Notes: a model not told the origin generated them from the letters alone. Positions 41,074 through 49,860 are shown, numbered from the stretch's first letter. The stretch: 64,000 bases of DNA from Micromonospora chalcea (GCF_002926165.1 NZ_MAGP01000067.1:1-64000), one strand, 5' to 3'. A program made the numbers and translations.

Positions 41074-43842
41074 ATGCCGGAGGAGGCCGACCAGGTCCGA
41101 TTCGTGGCCGCGCCGCACGACACCAGCGAGATCACCGGTACGTCCGATCTGCGTACCGCCGGCATCGATTCACCGGACCTGGCCGGTGGCGCGCTGCCGG
41201 GCGGCCCGCCGCTGCTGGCGTCCCGGTTGACGCCACCGGCGCCACCCGAGCCGGGCCTGCTGCGGCCCCGGCTGGTGGACCGGGTGGAGCGGGGCGCGAG
41301 CGGGCCGGTGACGCTTCTGCTCGCGCCGGCCGGCTGGGGCAAGACGACAGTGCTGTCCACCTGGGCGCGGGCGGAGCGGGACGGCCCGGTGCCGGCCTGG
41401 GTGACAGTGGGCGAGGGCGACACGACACGGCGGCTCTGGGGCTACCTGGCGGCGGCCCTGCGTGCGGCGGCAGCCGACGACCCGGACGATGCGCCTCCGC
41501 CCCTGCCGGACGGCCCGCCCCGGCCGGAGCAGCTGGAGTCGCTGGCCGCCGCGCTGGCCGGGCGGGAACGGCCGGTGCTGCTGGTCCTCGACGACCTGCA
41601 CCGGGTCACCGACCCGGCGGCCCTGTCCGGGCTGGAGTTCCTGCTCCGGCACGCCGACGGGCGGCTGCGGCTGGTGGCCGGCGCGCGGCGCGAGCCGCCG
41701 ATGGCGCTGCACCGCTGGCGGCTGGCCGGCGAGCTGACGCTGATCGGCCCGGACGAGCTGGCGTTCACCACCGACGAGGTCGCCGACCTGCTGGTGGCGC
41801 ACGGCGTGCCGGTGCCCGCCCCGGCGGTGCCCCGGCTGGCCGAGCGCACCGCCGGCTGGCCCGCCGGGCTGCGCTTCGCCGCGCTCGCGCTGGCCGACGG
41901 GACCGACCCGGCCCGCGCCGTGGACCGGTTCGCCGGCGACCAGCCGGACGTCGCCGCGTACCTGCGGGACGAGGTGCTCGCGCCGCTGGGCCCGGCGACC
42001 CGCGACGTCCTGCGCCGCGTGGCGGTGGCCGTCGCGGTCCGCGCCGACCTCGCCGCCGCGCTGACCGGGCGGGCCGACGCCGGGCAGGTGCTCGCCGAGG
42101 CGGCCCGGGACGCCGGCTTCCTCCACCAGGACGCCGGCAACCCGCAGTGGTACCGGCCGCATCCGCTCCTGGCCGACGTGCTGCGCGACGAACTGAACCG
42201 GCTACCCGTGGACGAGGTGCGTGAGCTGCACCGGCGGGCGGCGGACTGGTACGCGGCCCACGACCGGCCGGCCGAGGCGGTGCGGCACGCGCTGACCGCC
42301 GGTGAGTGGACCGCCGCCGCCGAGCTGCTGGTCAGCCGCTGGCCGGAGCTGGCGCCGGACGAGCCGACCGCCGCGCCGGCCCCGCCGGAGCCGCCGGCGC
42401 ACGAGGTTCGCCGGGATCCCGAGCTGGCGCTGGCCGCAGCGGCCGAGCGGGCGTACGCCGGTGATCCGGCCGCCGCCGACGGGCAGCTGCGGCGGGCGCT
42501 GGCCCACGCCGACGACCTGCCCGCGCCGCGCCGCGACCGGTTCCGCCGGCTGGCCGCCGCCGTGGAGCTGAGCCTGGCCCGGCTCGGCGGGAACCACCAG
42601 GGGGTACGCGAGGCCGCCGACCGCCTGCTCGCCACCGCTTCCGGCCCGGCTGCCGACGCCGGGGCCGATCCGCGTGCCGGGTCGGTCGAGCGCGACGACG
42701 TACGCGCGGTGGCGGGCGCCGCGCACGGACTGGTCGCGCTGGCCGAGGGGGAGCTGCCGGCAGCCCGTACCCGGTTCGCCGAGGCGCGGGAGGCGGCGCG
42801 CCGGGCCGGGCGGCCGCGGACCGAGCTGCTCTGCGTCAGCCGGTCGGCGGCGCTGGAGGCGGCCCGGGGCGCGTTGCGGGCGGCCGAGGAACTCGCCGGG
42901 GAGGCGCTGGCGATGCCGGCCTGCCAGGGCTGGTCGGCGCGGGCGGACTGCGGCTACGCGTACCTGGCGCTGGCGCTCGTGGCCTGGCACCGGGACCGGC
43001 CCGCGGAGGCCGTGGCCCACCTGGCGCTGGCCGGTCCGGCCACCGCGGAGCCGGGGGGAGCGGCGCTGGCCGCGCTCTGCCGGGCCGGGCTGCTGGCCGA
43101 CGGCGACGACCCGGCGGGCGCGCTGCGCACACTCGCCGGCGCGCGGGCGGTCGCGCCCGGCGCGGAGCTGGGCGGGTGGCTGGCCGCCGAGGAGGCGCAG
43201 GTACGCGCGGCGGCCGGTGACGCCGACGGCGCCCGGGCGCTGCTCGACGCCACCGGCGACGGGCCGGCGCCGGCGCTGGCGTCCGCCCGGTTGCTGCTGC
43301 GCGCCGGTGACGCCCGCGCGGCCGAGCGGACGCTGCCCGACTGGGCCGGGCCCGGCGCGGCGGACTGGCCGCTGCCGGTGCGGCTGGGCGCCGGGCTGCT
43401 CGACGCGGTGCTGGCCGGGGCGTCCGGGGACGCCCGGCGGGCCGGGCGGGCGCTGGAGGAGGTGCTGGCGCTCGCCGAGCCGGACGGCTACCGGCGCGTC
43501 TTCACCCGGACCGACCCGGGGGTACGGGACCTGCTGGCCGCGCACCTGGACTCCGGAACCGCGTACTGGGCCACGGTGAGCGAACTGGTCCGGGGCGCGG
43601 ACGCGCAGCCGGTCACCGGGCCGGCGGACGGCCCGGCGCGCGGGCTGGACGAGCCGCTCACCGAGCGGGAGCTGACCATCCTGCGGTACCTGCAGAGCAT
43701 CCTGTCCAACGTGGAGATCGCCGCCGAGCTGTCGCTGTCGGTGAACACCGTCAAGACGCACGTGCGCAACATCTACCGCAAGCTCGACGCGACCCGCCGG
43801 CGGGACGCCGTCCGGCGGGCGCGCGAGCTGCGGTTGATCTGA
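41074..43842 (+). CDS. Large LuxR/MalT-type ATP-dependent regulator (LAL family)
   Basis: Transcription factor of 922 aa. An N-terminal STAND-type ATPase has Walker A APAGWGKTT (84-92) and Walker B VLLVLDDLHRV. A long Ala/Leu/Arg-rich helical repeat region (TPR-like) follows, and the C-terminal LuxR helix-turn-helix runs from about residue 862: LTERELTILRYL to NIYRKLDATRRRDAVRRA. Such proteins integrate an inducer with ATP binding and activate nearby genes. ATG at 41074 has GGGGGAGGGA immediately upstream; a longer frame to 40981 would read through the palindrome. It is a plausible regulator of the genes carrying the 21-bp palindrome. Confidence 0.92.
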   Translation: MPEEADQVRFVAAPHDTSEITGTSDLRTAGIDSPDLAGGALPGGPPLLASRLTPPAPPEPGLLRPRLVDRVERGASGPVTLLLAPAGWGKTTVLSTWARAERDGPVPAWVTVGEGDTTRRLWGYLAAALRAAAADDPDDAPPPLPDGPPRPEQLESLAAALAGRERPVLLVLDDLHRVTDPAALSGLEFLLRHADGRLRLVAGARREPPMALHRWRLAGELTLIGPDELAFTTDEVADLLVAHGVPVPAPAVPRLAERTAGWPAGLRFAALALADGTDPARAVDRFAGDQPDVAAYLRDEVLAPLGPATRDVLRRVAVAVAVRADLAAALTGRADAGQVLAEAARDAGFLHQDAGNPQWYRPHPLLADVLRDELNRLPVDEVRELHRRAADWYAAHDRPAEAVRHALTAGEWTAAAELLVSRWPELAPDEPTAAPAPPEPPAHEVRRDPELALAAAAERAYAGDPAAADGQLRRALAHADDLPAPRRDRFRRLAAAVELSLARLGGNHQGVREAADRLLATASGPAADAGADPRAGSVERDDVRAVAGAAHGLVALAEGELPAARTRFAEAREAARRAGRPRTELLCVSRSAALEAARGALRAAEELAGEALAMPACQGWSARADCGYAYLALALVAWHRDRPAEAVAHLALAGPATAEPGGAALAALCRAGLLADGDDPAGALRTLAGARAVAPGAELGGWLAAEEAQVRAAAGDADGARALLDATGDGPAPALASARLLLRAGDARAAERTLPDWAGPGAADWPLPVRLGAGLLDAVLAGASGDARRAGRALEEVLALAEPDGYRRVFTRTDPGVRDLLAAHLDSGTAYWATVSELVRGADAQPVTGPADGPARGLDEPLTERELTILRYLQSILSNVEIAAELSLSVNTVKTHVRNIYRKLDATRRRDAVRRARELRLI

Positions 43843-43843
43843 C

Positions 43844-44395
43844 TCAGGCGTCGGCCGCGGCGTCCACCGCTGTCAGCAGTTCGGCCAGGTCGTAGCCGCC
43901 GTCGTGGCGGACGCCGTTGACGAACAGCGTCGGGGTGCCGTTGACGCCGCTGCGGATGCCGCCGACGAAGTCCTGCCGCACCCGGTCGGCGTACTCCTGG
44001 CGGCCGACCTCCGCGGCGATCTCGTCCGGCGACAGTCCGATCTGCTCGACGCCGAGCGACAGGTGCACCGGGTCGAGCTGGTCCTGGTGCTGGAAGAGCC
44101 AGTCGTACATCTCCCAGAACCGGCCCCGGGCGGCGGCCGCCTCGGCGGTCTCCGCCGCGCTCTCCGCGTACGGGTGGATGTTGGCGATCGGGAAGTGCCG
44201 GTACGCCAGCCGCACCACGTCGGCCCGCTGGCGCAGCACCTCGGTCAGGTTCGGGTACGCGGCGCCGCAGAACCGGCACTGGAAGTCGCCGTACTCGACG
44301 ATCGTGACCGGCGCGTCCGCCGGCCCGCGGACGTGGTCGTGTTCGGTCACCGGGGTCCGCAGCCGCGCGGTGGTGACCTGAAGTGGCGTGGTCAT
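43844..44395 (-). CDS. DsbA/FrnE-like thioredoxin-fold protein
   Basis: Protein of 183 aa with a thioredoxin_4 (DsbA-like) fold. The active site is CRFC (Cys40, Cys43) in VEYGDFQCRFC and the cis-Pro loop NGTPTLFVNG. There is no signal peptide or membrane anchor, so it is probably cytoplasmic. Proteins of this type next to NhaA or peroxidase genes act in oxidative stress. The start overlaps the stop of the peroxiredoxin gene (ATGA). It converges with the LuxR gene, one base between stops. Confidence 0.9.
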   Translation of the reverse strand: MTTPLQVTTARLRTPVTEHDHVRGPADAPVTIVEYGDFQCRFCGAAYPNLTEVLRQRADVVRLAYRHFPIANIHPYAESAAETAEAAAARGRFWEMYDWLFQHQDQLDPVHLSLGVEQIGLSPDEIAAEVGRQEYADRVRQDFVGGIRSGVNGTPTLFVNGVRHDGGYDLAELLTAVDAAADA

Positions 44396-44901
44396 CGGGC
44401 GCTCACCCGCCGATCCGCGTCCAGCCGCTCCAGCGCGTCGAGGATGCCGTCCACGCCCGGGTTCACCTCGGGCGGCGACAGGTGGCTCCAGGCCACCCGG
44501 CCGTCCGGGTCGATCACCACGAGCGCCCGGTCGGACTGCCCACGCGGCGCGTACGCGCCGTACCGGCGCGACACCTCGCCCTTGGGCTCGAAGTCGGCGA
44601 GCAGCGGGAACCGGATGCCCTGGCTCTCGGCGAACGCCCGGTGCGAGTCGACGCTGTCCACCGAGATGCCCAGCAGCACCGCGTCGTACCGCTCCAGTTC
44701 GGGCAGGGCCGCCTGGTAGAGGGCCATCTGCTCGCCGCAGACCGGTGACCAGTCGGCGGGATAGAAGGCCAGCACCACCGGACGGCCCCGGAACTGCCCG
44801 GGACCCACCTGTCGCCCGTCCGGCGCCGCCGGCAGCGTGAACCCGGGGGCGGCCCGCCCGGGTGTGATCAGCCCGTTCGGATCACTCATGCCTCCCACCA
44901 T
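44392..44901 (-). CDS. AhpC/TSA-family peroxiredoxin
   Basis: Thiol peroxidase of 169 aa reducing H2O2 or organic peroxides. The peroxidatic Cys55 lies in FYPADWSPVCGEQM, and Arg in YGAYAPRGQSDRALVVID completes the site. No resolving Cys is seen, so it behaves as a 1-Cys/AhpE-like enzyme; the coupled DsbA-like protein may be its reductant. An internal ATG four codons in has GGGAGG too close for use. The 21-bp palindrome lies 11-31 bases upstream of the start. Confidence 0.9.
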   Translation of the reverse strand: MVGGMSDPNGLITPGRAAPGFTLPAAPDGRQVGPGQFRGRPVVLAFYPADWSPVCGEQMALYQAALPELERYDAVLLGISVDSVDSHRAFAESQGIRFPLLADFEPKGEVSRRYGAYAPRGQSDRALVVIDPDGRVAWSHLSPPEVNPGVDGILDALERLDADRRVSAR

Positions 44902-44911
44902 GGCGGGCGCC

Positions 44912-44932
44912 CGGGTGAGGCGGGCTCACCCG
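44912..44932. promoter_or_regulatory. 21-bp palindrome copy 2 (CGGGTGA-N7-TCACCCG)
   Basis: Perfect 7-bp arms with a 7-base spacer, in the 47-bp gap between the BON gene stop and the peroxiredoxin start. It is close enough to the start codon to overlap the promoter or leader. Confidence 0.65.
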
Positions 44933-44948
44933 GGCGGGGTGGTTCGGC

Positions 44949-45623
44949 TCAGCGCACGACCAGGTGGTTGTGCACCTCCCGGATGCCGGGGGCGTTCCAC
45001 ACCACCCGCTCGATCTCCGCGCGCTCGCCGGGCGAGTGGACCTGCCCGCCGAGCACGACGGTGTCGCCGTGCACCCGGACGTCGACGCTCTCGGCCTCGG
45101 TGGCGGCGTTGCGCGCGAGCGCGTCCACGATCCGTTCGGCCAGGTCGTGGCCGTCGGCGCGGACCGCCGGGCGCACGGCGATCCCGTTGCTCACCCCGCG
45201 TACGCCGGTGAGCCGGGCGACCGACCGTTCGGCGGCCCGCCGCTGGTACTCCCACTCGACGTCGCCGTGCAGCGTGACCCAGCCGTCGGAGACCGTCACC
45301 TGCAGCGTCTCGACCGGCACGAACGCGTCCCATTCCAGCGCCCGTACGGCCGCGACGGCGATCTCCGGGTCCTCCCGGCCGGCCGCGGTGGCGATCTGGA
45401 CGGCGAGGTCGTTGGCGACCGCGCGGACCCGGGCGGCCCGGTGCGCGGCCCGCTCGGCAGCCCACTTCTTGGCGTAGCTGTCCACCCGGCCGGTCAGCGT
45501 CACCACGCCCTCGGTGACGGTTACGCCGATCTCGTCCGGGCCGACCCGGGGCTCCCAGGTCAGTTCGTCGAGCACCGCGGACTGGATGTCCCGGTCGGTG
45601 CGCGTGATCGTGTCGGTGGCCAT
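44949..45623 (-). CDS. Triple BON-domain protein
   Basis: Protein of 224 aa made of three BON domains (about residues 6-75, 78-145 and 148-220), each with the pattern VTVTEGVVTLTGRV, VTVSDGWVTLHGDV or VRVHGDTVVLGGQV. No signal peptide or CBS domain is attached. BON domains bind membranes or stabilise envelopes during osmotic stress. The ATG at 45623 has GGAGGGAG upstream. The 21-bp palindrome at 45690-45710 sits in its promoter region. Confidence 0.9.
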   Translation of the reverse strand: MATDTITRTDRDIQSAVLDELTWEPRVGPDEIGVTVTEGVVTLTGRVDSYAKKWAAERAAHRAARVRAVANDLAVQIATAAGREDPEIAVAAVRALEWDAFVPVETLQVTVSDGWVTLHGDVEWEYQRRAAERSVARLTGVRGVSNGIAVRPAVRADGHDLAERIVDALARNAATEAESVDVRVHGDTVVLGGQVHSPGERAEIERVVWNAPGIREVHNHLVVR

Positions 45624-45689
45624 CCGGCTCTCCCTCCGTCGATGGCGGCGCGGGCACGCGGTCCCGCACCCGCGATCCTGCGCGTGTCC

Positions 45690-45710
45690 CGGGTGACCGG
45701 CCCTCACCCG
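45690..45710. promoter_or_regulatory. 21-bp palindrome copy 3 (CGGGTGA-N7-TCACCCG)
   Basis: Perfect arms, 67-87 bases upstream of the BON-protein start codon. Same spacing and arm sequence as copy 2. Confidence 0.65.
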
Positions 45711-45793
45711 GTCCGGGTGGGGGAGAGCACCACGCGGCACGATGGCCGCCCCCGGGAGTGCCGGGAGCGGCCACCGTGCCGGTCGGGTGGGGT

Positions 45794-46198
45794 TCAGCCG
45801 TCCAGGCCGGCCGGGGAGTTCGGGCGGTCCACGTCCACGAACTCGATCTCGTCCGCGCCGCGGTCGCGGCTGCCCGCGGCGCGCGCGGCGGTGCCGGCGG
45901 CCCAGCCGATCGCCGCGCCCGCGAGCGCCGCCGCGATCAGCAGCGTCCAGGGCAGGGCGGGCCGGCGTCCGGCCAGCGCGTCGAAGGCGAGCGTGGCACG
46001 CCGGCGCGCCTCCTCGGCGGCGGAGCCGACCAGGTCGGTGGCGTCGTCGGCGAAGCCGGAGGAGTTGCGGCGGGCGCTGCGGGTGGCGTCGCGCACGCTG
46101 TCACCGGCGGAGCCGGCCGCGGTGAGCAGGTGCTGCCACGCCTGGTCGGCGACCCGCTCGGCCTTGCCCCGGCGGTCCAGCAGGTTGGATCCGAACAT
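45794..46198 (-). CDS. Small single-pass membrane protein
   Basis: Protein of 134 aa. An amphipathic, Ala/Arg-rich helical N-terminal part precedes one Gly/Ala-rich membrane helix (about 82-103) and an acidic tail (ADEIEFVDVDRPNSPAG). It looks like the ElaB/DUF883-like or YtxH-like small envelope proteins, but I do not assign a family. GAGGAGG precedes the ATG at 46198. Confidence 0.75.
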   Translation of the reverse strand: MFGSNLLDRRGKAERVADQAWQHLLTAAGSAGDSVRDATRSARRNSSGFADDATDLVGSAAEEARRRATLAFDALAGRRPALPWTLLIAAALAGAAIGWAAGTAARAAGSRDRGADEIEFVDVDRPNSPAGLDG

Positions 46199-46619
46199 CG
46201 TTCTACCTCCTCGGGTGCCGAAGGCCGGCGGCCACTTCGGACTCCGGTGTCCATCCGGCGCGTTCACTGTCTCGGGGCAGTGCCCCACCGGCGCACGCGG
46301 CAAACCCTCGCGGTGGTGCCCGGCTCGTGAGCAGCGAACGGGACGAACCACCCGAACGCGCCGGGACCGGTGCCGACGGGACGTGCGCGCGCCCGCTACC
46401 CTGGTCGGCGGATCGACGGGTCCGACCGGCCGTACGGCTGGCCGCGGCCCGCGTCGAAGGGGAAACTGGAACCCGGAGGTCCGGATTGGGAGCGCCCAGG
46501 TGTGCCCAGTTCGCGAATTGCTCATCCCGGGGGGTGGCGACCGGGCCGTTGGAGGAATACTCTCGGTCGCGGCCCGCGTACTGATGAGGCGCCCGTCAAG
46601 GGCGAGTGGAGGTGCTCGC
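46199..46619. other. Divergent intergenic region
   Basis: 421 bases between the small membrane-protein gene and the STAS gene. No supported gene. It must hold both promoters; I could not identify convincing -10/-35 boxes. The sequence just before 46620 has GGAGG for the STAS gene. Confidence 0.6.
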
Positions 46620-46979
46620 GTGAGCCTGTCGATCGTGAAGTCGGTGCGGCCGGGTGGTGTCGTCCAGATCGCGCCCCGTGGGGAGATCGACGTCGACACC
46701 GCGTACGAGGTGCGGGAAGCGATCGCCGAGGTGCTCGCGAAGGGCCGTCCCTCGCGCATCGAGCTGAACATGCGGCTCGTCACGTTCATCGACTCGGTCG
46801 GCATCAGCGCCATGGTGGCCGGCTTCCAGACCTGCGAGGTCAGCGGCGTCAAGCTCGTGGTGACCGAGCCGAGCCGGTTCGTGCACCGGCAGCTCTGGGT
46901 GACCGGCCTGCTCGGCCTCTTCGGCGCTCCCGAGCCGTGGTTCGCCGACGACACCCCCGAGGTGCTGCCCGGCGCCTGA
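46620..46979 (+). CDS. STAS-domain anti-sigma factor antagonist
   Basis: Single-domain protein of 119 aa of the SpoIIAA/RsbV type. The phosphorylatable Ser59 follows Asp58 in LVTFIDSVGISAMV; the N-terminal strand VVQIAPRGEIDVDTAYEV is typical. When unphosphorylated it should bind an anti-sigma kinase and free a sigma factor. No RsbW-like kinase is next to it, so its partner is elsewhere. The GTG at 46620 is chosen for the GGAGG 10 bases upstream; an ATG at 46584 is possible. Confidence 0.88.
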   Translation: MSLSIVKSVRPGGVVQIAPRGEIDVDTAYEVREAIAEVLAKGRPSRIELNMRLVTFIDSVGISAMVAGFQTCEVSGVKLVVTEPSRFVHRQLWVTGLLGLFGAPEPWFADDTPEVLPGA

Positions 46980-47080
46980 GCGCCGTTCGCACCCCCTGCG
47001 GCCAGGGGACCTTCTACCCGTTGCCAGCCCGGCGTCGGTACGGGACGATCGTCGCGACGTACGACGGCGAGGGGGCCCGC

Positions 47081-47557
47081 TTGCAGAGCAGCGACAGCTT
47101 CAGCTACACCGTGCAGGCCCGGTGCAGCCGGGCCGACGCGGTGGCACTGCTGGGTGACCTGAGTCGCCAGGGCGAGCTGCATCCGCTGATCGTCCGGGTC
47201 CGGCAGCTGCCGGCCCGGCCGGGCGCGCTGGCCAGCTACGCGATCACCGACCGGCTGCAACTGGGCCCGCTGCACTTCCCGGTCACGTACCAGGCGGACG
47301 TGCTGGTCGCGAGCGAGGACGAGGTGGTCACTGTGGCCCGGCAGCAGCCGGCGACGACGGTGCGCAACCACACCCGGCTGCGCGACGAGCCCGACGGCAC
47401 CGTGCGCATCGACGTGGAGATCACGCTCACCGCGCCGGCGCCGCTGTTCGGGTACGCGTTCCGCCAGGCCCGGGCGGCTCACCTGAGCCTGGCGGCCCGT
47501 CTCGGCGCGACGCTGGAGGGCCGGCCCGATCCGGCCGGCCCCCCGGGAGCGCGCTAG
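47081..47557 (+). CDS. SRPBCC (polyketide cyclase-like) protein
   Basis: Protein of 158 aa with a START/SRPBCC fold: FSYTVQARCSRADAVALLGDL, then HFPVTYQADVLVASEDEVVTVAR and a long C-terminal helix (FRQARAAHLSLAARLGATLE). It should bind a hydrophobic ligand in a cavity. No better start than TTG at 47081 (after GGCGAGGGGG) was found; the frame is open further upstream to the end of the STAS gene. Its stop overlaps the convergent gene's stop in CTAG. Confidence 0.75.
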   Translation: MQSSDSFSYTVQARCSRADAVALLGDLSRQGELHPLIVRVRQLPARPGALASYAITDRLQLGPLHFPVTYQADVLVASEDEVVTVARQQPATTVRNHTRLRDEPDGTVRIDVEITLTAPAPLFGYAFRQARAAHLSLAARLGATLEGRPDPAGPPGAR

Positions 47558-48630
47558 TACACCGACAGGTGCACGTGGTTGGTGTGGTCGCTGGACGGGT
47601 CTCCGTTGCCGCCGCTGTACGACTTCCACCCGCTGCTGGGCAGCCAGATCTGCTTGAACCAGATCACGTAGAGCACGGCGAGCGGGTCGGCGTTGCGCAC
47701 GAAGTACGCGGCCAGGTTGTTGCCGTACGTCCGGTCACCGCCGCTGGCCACGCCGCCGAAGCCGTTCTTCTGGGCGGCGAAGTCGCAGGCCCGCCCCTTC
47801 GGGTGCTCGCCCGAGCCGCTGGGCCGGTGGCACGAGACGTACCTGGTGAAACCGGCCGCCTTGGCCTGCTGCAGCGCGTGCAGCGTCCGCGGGGTGATGC
47901 AGCCGTTGGCCGGGGTCGGGTCGTTGACGCTGCACGACTCCGACGGCCACGAGCCGTCCGAGTTGCGTGGCGCGGGCTTCGCGTTCTTGTTTGAGGTGCC
48001 CTGGACGCTGCTGCCGCCGCTGCTGTTGTTGCGGGCGGAACGTTCGTTGGCCACTTCGAGCGCGCGCTCGGCCTGCTCCTTGCGCTTGCCCATCACCTCG
48101 ACCTGCTTGCGTTGCTCGCGGATCTCGGTGTCGAGCGCGGCCCGGGTGCGGGTGGCCTCGTCCCGGGTGGTGATCAGCTCGCGCACCGTGCGGTCCTCGT
48201 GCGCGGCGACCTGTTCCAGCGTGGCGGCCCGGTCCATGAAGCCCGCCGGGCTGCTGCTGTCGAGCAGCGCGGCGGCGGTGCCGAGCCGGCCGGCGCGGTA
48301 CGCCACCCCGGCGATCTCACCGACCTTGGCGTCACGTACGGCCAGCTCGGCGCCGACCTTCGCGAGCTGGTCGTTGAGCTGCTTCTGGCGGTTCACCGAC
48401 CGGTTCAGCGCGGCCTTCGCCTCCAGCCAGCCCTTGCTGGCCGCGTCGAGTTGGGCGCGCAGCTCGGGCGTGCCGCCCTCGTCGTCGCCGGGCGCGGCGG
48501 CGAGCAGGCCGGTCCGGGGCGCCGCCGAGGCGGGGGAGGCCGGAACGGTCGCGACGCCGACAGTCAGCGTCGCGACGAGCAGGGCCGCCAACCGGGCGGC
48601 CGTCCGTCGTACAGGTGCCACTGGGGGCAT
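47554..48630 (-). CDS. Secreted coiled-coil protein with C-terminal cell-wall hydrolase-like domain
   Basis: Exported protein of 358 aa. A signal peptide covers residues 1-37 (AALLVATLTVGVATVPASPASA). A long coiled coil (about 52-200) resembles those of RipA and other NlpC/P60 proteins, followed by a Ser/Asn-rich linker. The C-terminal domain (about 235-358) has four Cys and the motifs SCHRPSGSGEHPKGRACDF and SSDHTNHVHLSVY, whose His/Asp pattern resembles D,D-peptidase-like (ARB_07466/VanY-type) domains. It is likely to act on peptidoglycan at division or resuscitation. Control by the c-di-AMP riboswitch immediately upstream supports this. Confidence 0.82.
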   Translation of the reverse strand: MPPVAPVRRTAARLAALLVATLTVGVATVPASPASAAPRTGLLAAAPGDDEGGTPELRAQLDAASKGWLEAKAALNRSVNRQKQLNDQLAKVGAELAVRDAKVGEIAGVAYRAGRLGTAAALLDSSSPAGFMDRAATLEQVAAHEDRTVRELITTRDEATRTRAALDTEIREQRKQVEVMGKRKEQAERALEVANERSARNNSSGGSSVQGTSNKNAKPAPRNSDGSWPSESCSVNDPTPANGCITPRTLHALQQAKAAGFTRYVSCHRPSGSGEHPKGRACDFAAQKNGFGGVASGGDRTYGNNLAAYFVRNADPLAVLYVIWFKQIWLPSSGWKSYSGGNGDPSSDHTNHVHLSVY

Positions 48631-48637
48631 TCACATG

Positions 48638-48806
48638 TCCTTCCGTCAACCGCCGACCGGGTTAGCTGACGGGTTCGGGACGGAAGATCCCTACCGCTGA
48701 CGCGGATGCACCCCACGTACGTGGTTCCCCGGCTCGCCCCTTCGGGCGATTAGGCGACGGCCACCCCACCTGCGCCGGTGACGCCGGTGGCTGCGGCCGC
48801 GACCGA
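48638..48806 (-). ncRNA. c-di-AMP riboswitch (ydaO/yuaA type)
   Basis: On the coding strand the leader carries blocks typical of actinobacterial ydaO elements: GGTGGGGTGGCCGTCGCC, a small CGCCC/GGGCG hairpin, AGCCGGGGAACCACG, GGGGTGCATCCGCG, CCGAACCCGTCAGCTAACCC and a closing CGGTTGACGGAAGG. The last block contains the AAGGA ribosome binding site 8 bases before the ATG, so ligand binding could hide it. In Streptomyces and mycobacteria the same RNA precedes rpf and NlpC/P60 cell-wall genes. Edges are approximate. Confidence 0.85.
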
Positions 48807-48909
48807 GCCTACCGGCGCGGCCCGGGCGTGGCTCCGTTGCGCAGTGCCGCATGGTGGGGCAAAACCGGCATAAGTGTACAGCAGTCACGGTGATTTAAGT
48901 CTGCCCTAA

Positions 48910-49824
48910 TCACCACTCGGTCTTTCTGCACACTCCGGCTGACGCTCCGGGTTCGACCTGCAACGTGGCGTGATCGATGGAGAAGTCCTCGTGCAGCGCC
49001 GTCCGCGCGGCGGCCAGCACCCCGGCCGGGTCCACGCCCGGGTCGGTGGTCAGGTGCGCCGAGGCCACCTCCATGCCCGAGGTGAGCGTCCAGACGTGCA
49101 GGTCGTGCACCTCGGCCACGCCGGGGACCGCGGCCAGCCGGTCGTGCACGGCGGTCACCTGGAGGTGCTCCGGCGCCGCCTGCACCAGGATGCGCACCGC
49201 GGCCCGGCCGAGCCGCCAGGTGCGCGGCAGGATGAACAGGCCGATCCCGACGGCGACCAGTGGGTCCGCCCACCACCAGTCGGTCACCGCGATGACCAGC
49301 GCCGCGGCGATCACGCCGAGCGAGCCGAGCAGGTCGCCGAGCACCTCCAGGTACGCGCCGCGCAGGTTGATGCTCTCCTTCGCCCCGGCGCGCAGCAGCG
49401 CGAAGGCGACGATGTTGGCGAGCAGGCCGAGCACCGCCACCACGAGCATCGGGCCGGCCAGCACCTCCGGCGGCTCGCCGAAGCGGCGTACCGCCTCGAT
49501 CAGGACGTAGACCGCGACGGCGCCGAGCAGCACGGCGTTGGCGAGGGCGGCGAGCACCTCCAGCCGGTAGAGGCCGAACGTGCGCTGCGGGTCGGTGCCG
49601 GCGCGCCGGGTGGCGGTGATCGCCGCGAGGGCCATGCCGATGCCGAGCACGTCGGTGAACATGTGCCCGGCGTCGGAGAGCAGGGCGAGCGAGCCGGTGG
49701 TGAAGGCGGCCACCGCCTCGACCACCATCAGGACGGCGAGCAGCGCGAACGCGGCCCAGAGCCGGCCTGCGTGGCGGTGTGCCGCGTTGGCCACCGCGCT
49801 GCTGTGGTCATGACCTGCGCCCAC
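48910..49824 (-). CDS. CDF-family divalent cation exporter (CzcD/ZitB-like)
   Basis: Membrane antiporter of 304 aa exporting Zn, Co or Cd against protons. A His-containing N terminus (GAGHDHSS) precedes six helices. Metal-site residues are seen in LLSDAGHMFTD (helix 2); in helix 5 the pattern reads YLEVLGDLLGS, with Glu where many CzcD proteins have His, so metal preference may differ. The C-terminal cytoplasmic domain (VTAVHDRLAAVPGVAEVHDLHVW) is the usual dimeric metal-sensing fold. The GTG at 49824 is chosen because GGGAGGG lies 7 bases upstream; a longer frame begins at 49872. Confidence 0.92.
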   Translation of the reverse strand: MGAGHDHSSAVANAAHRHAGRLWAAFALLAVLMVVEAVAAFTTGSLALLSDAGHMFTDVLGIGMALAAITATRRAGTDPQRTFGLYRLEVLAALANAVLLGAVAVYVLIEAVRRFGEPPEVLAGPMLVVAVLGLLANIVAFALLRAGAKESINLRGAYLEVLGDLLGSLGVIAAALVIAVTDWWWADPLVAVGIGLFILPRTWRLGRAAVRILVQAAPEHLQVTAVHDRLAAVPGVAEVHDLHVWTLTSGMEVASAHLTTDPGVDPAGVLAAARTALHEDFSIDHATLQVEPGASAGVCRKTEW

Positions 49825-49860
49825 GCCAACACCCTCCCTGCCGCGTACCGGCCGGGCCCA

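Noticed and set aside
40600..43842. Polyketide or NRPS cluster regulated by the LAL protein
   Set aside because: No biosynthetic megasynthase or tailoring cluster is present around it.
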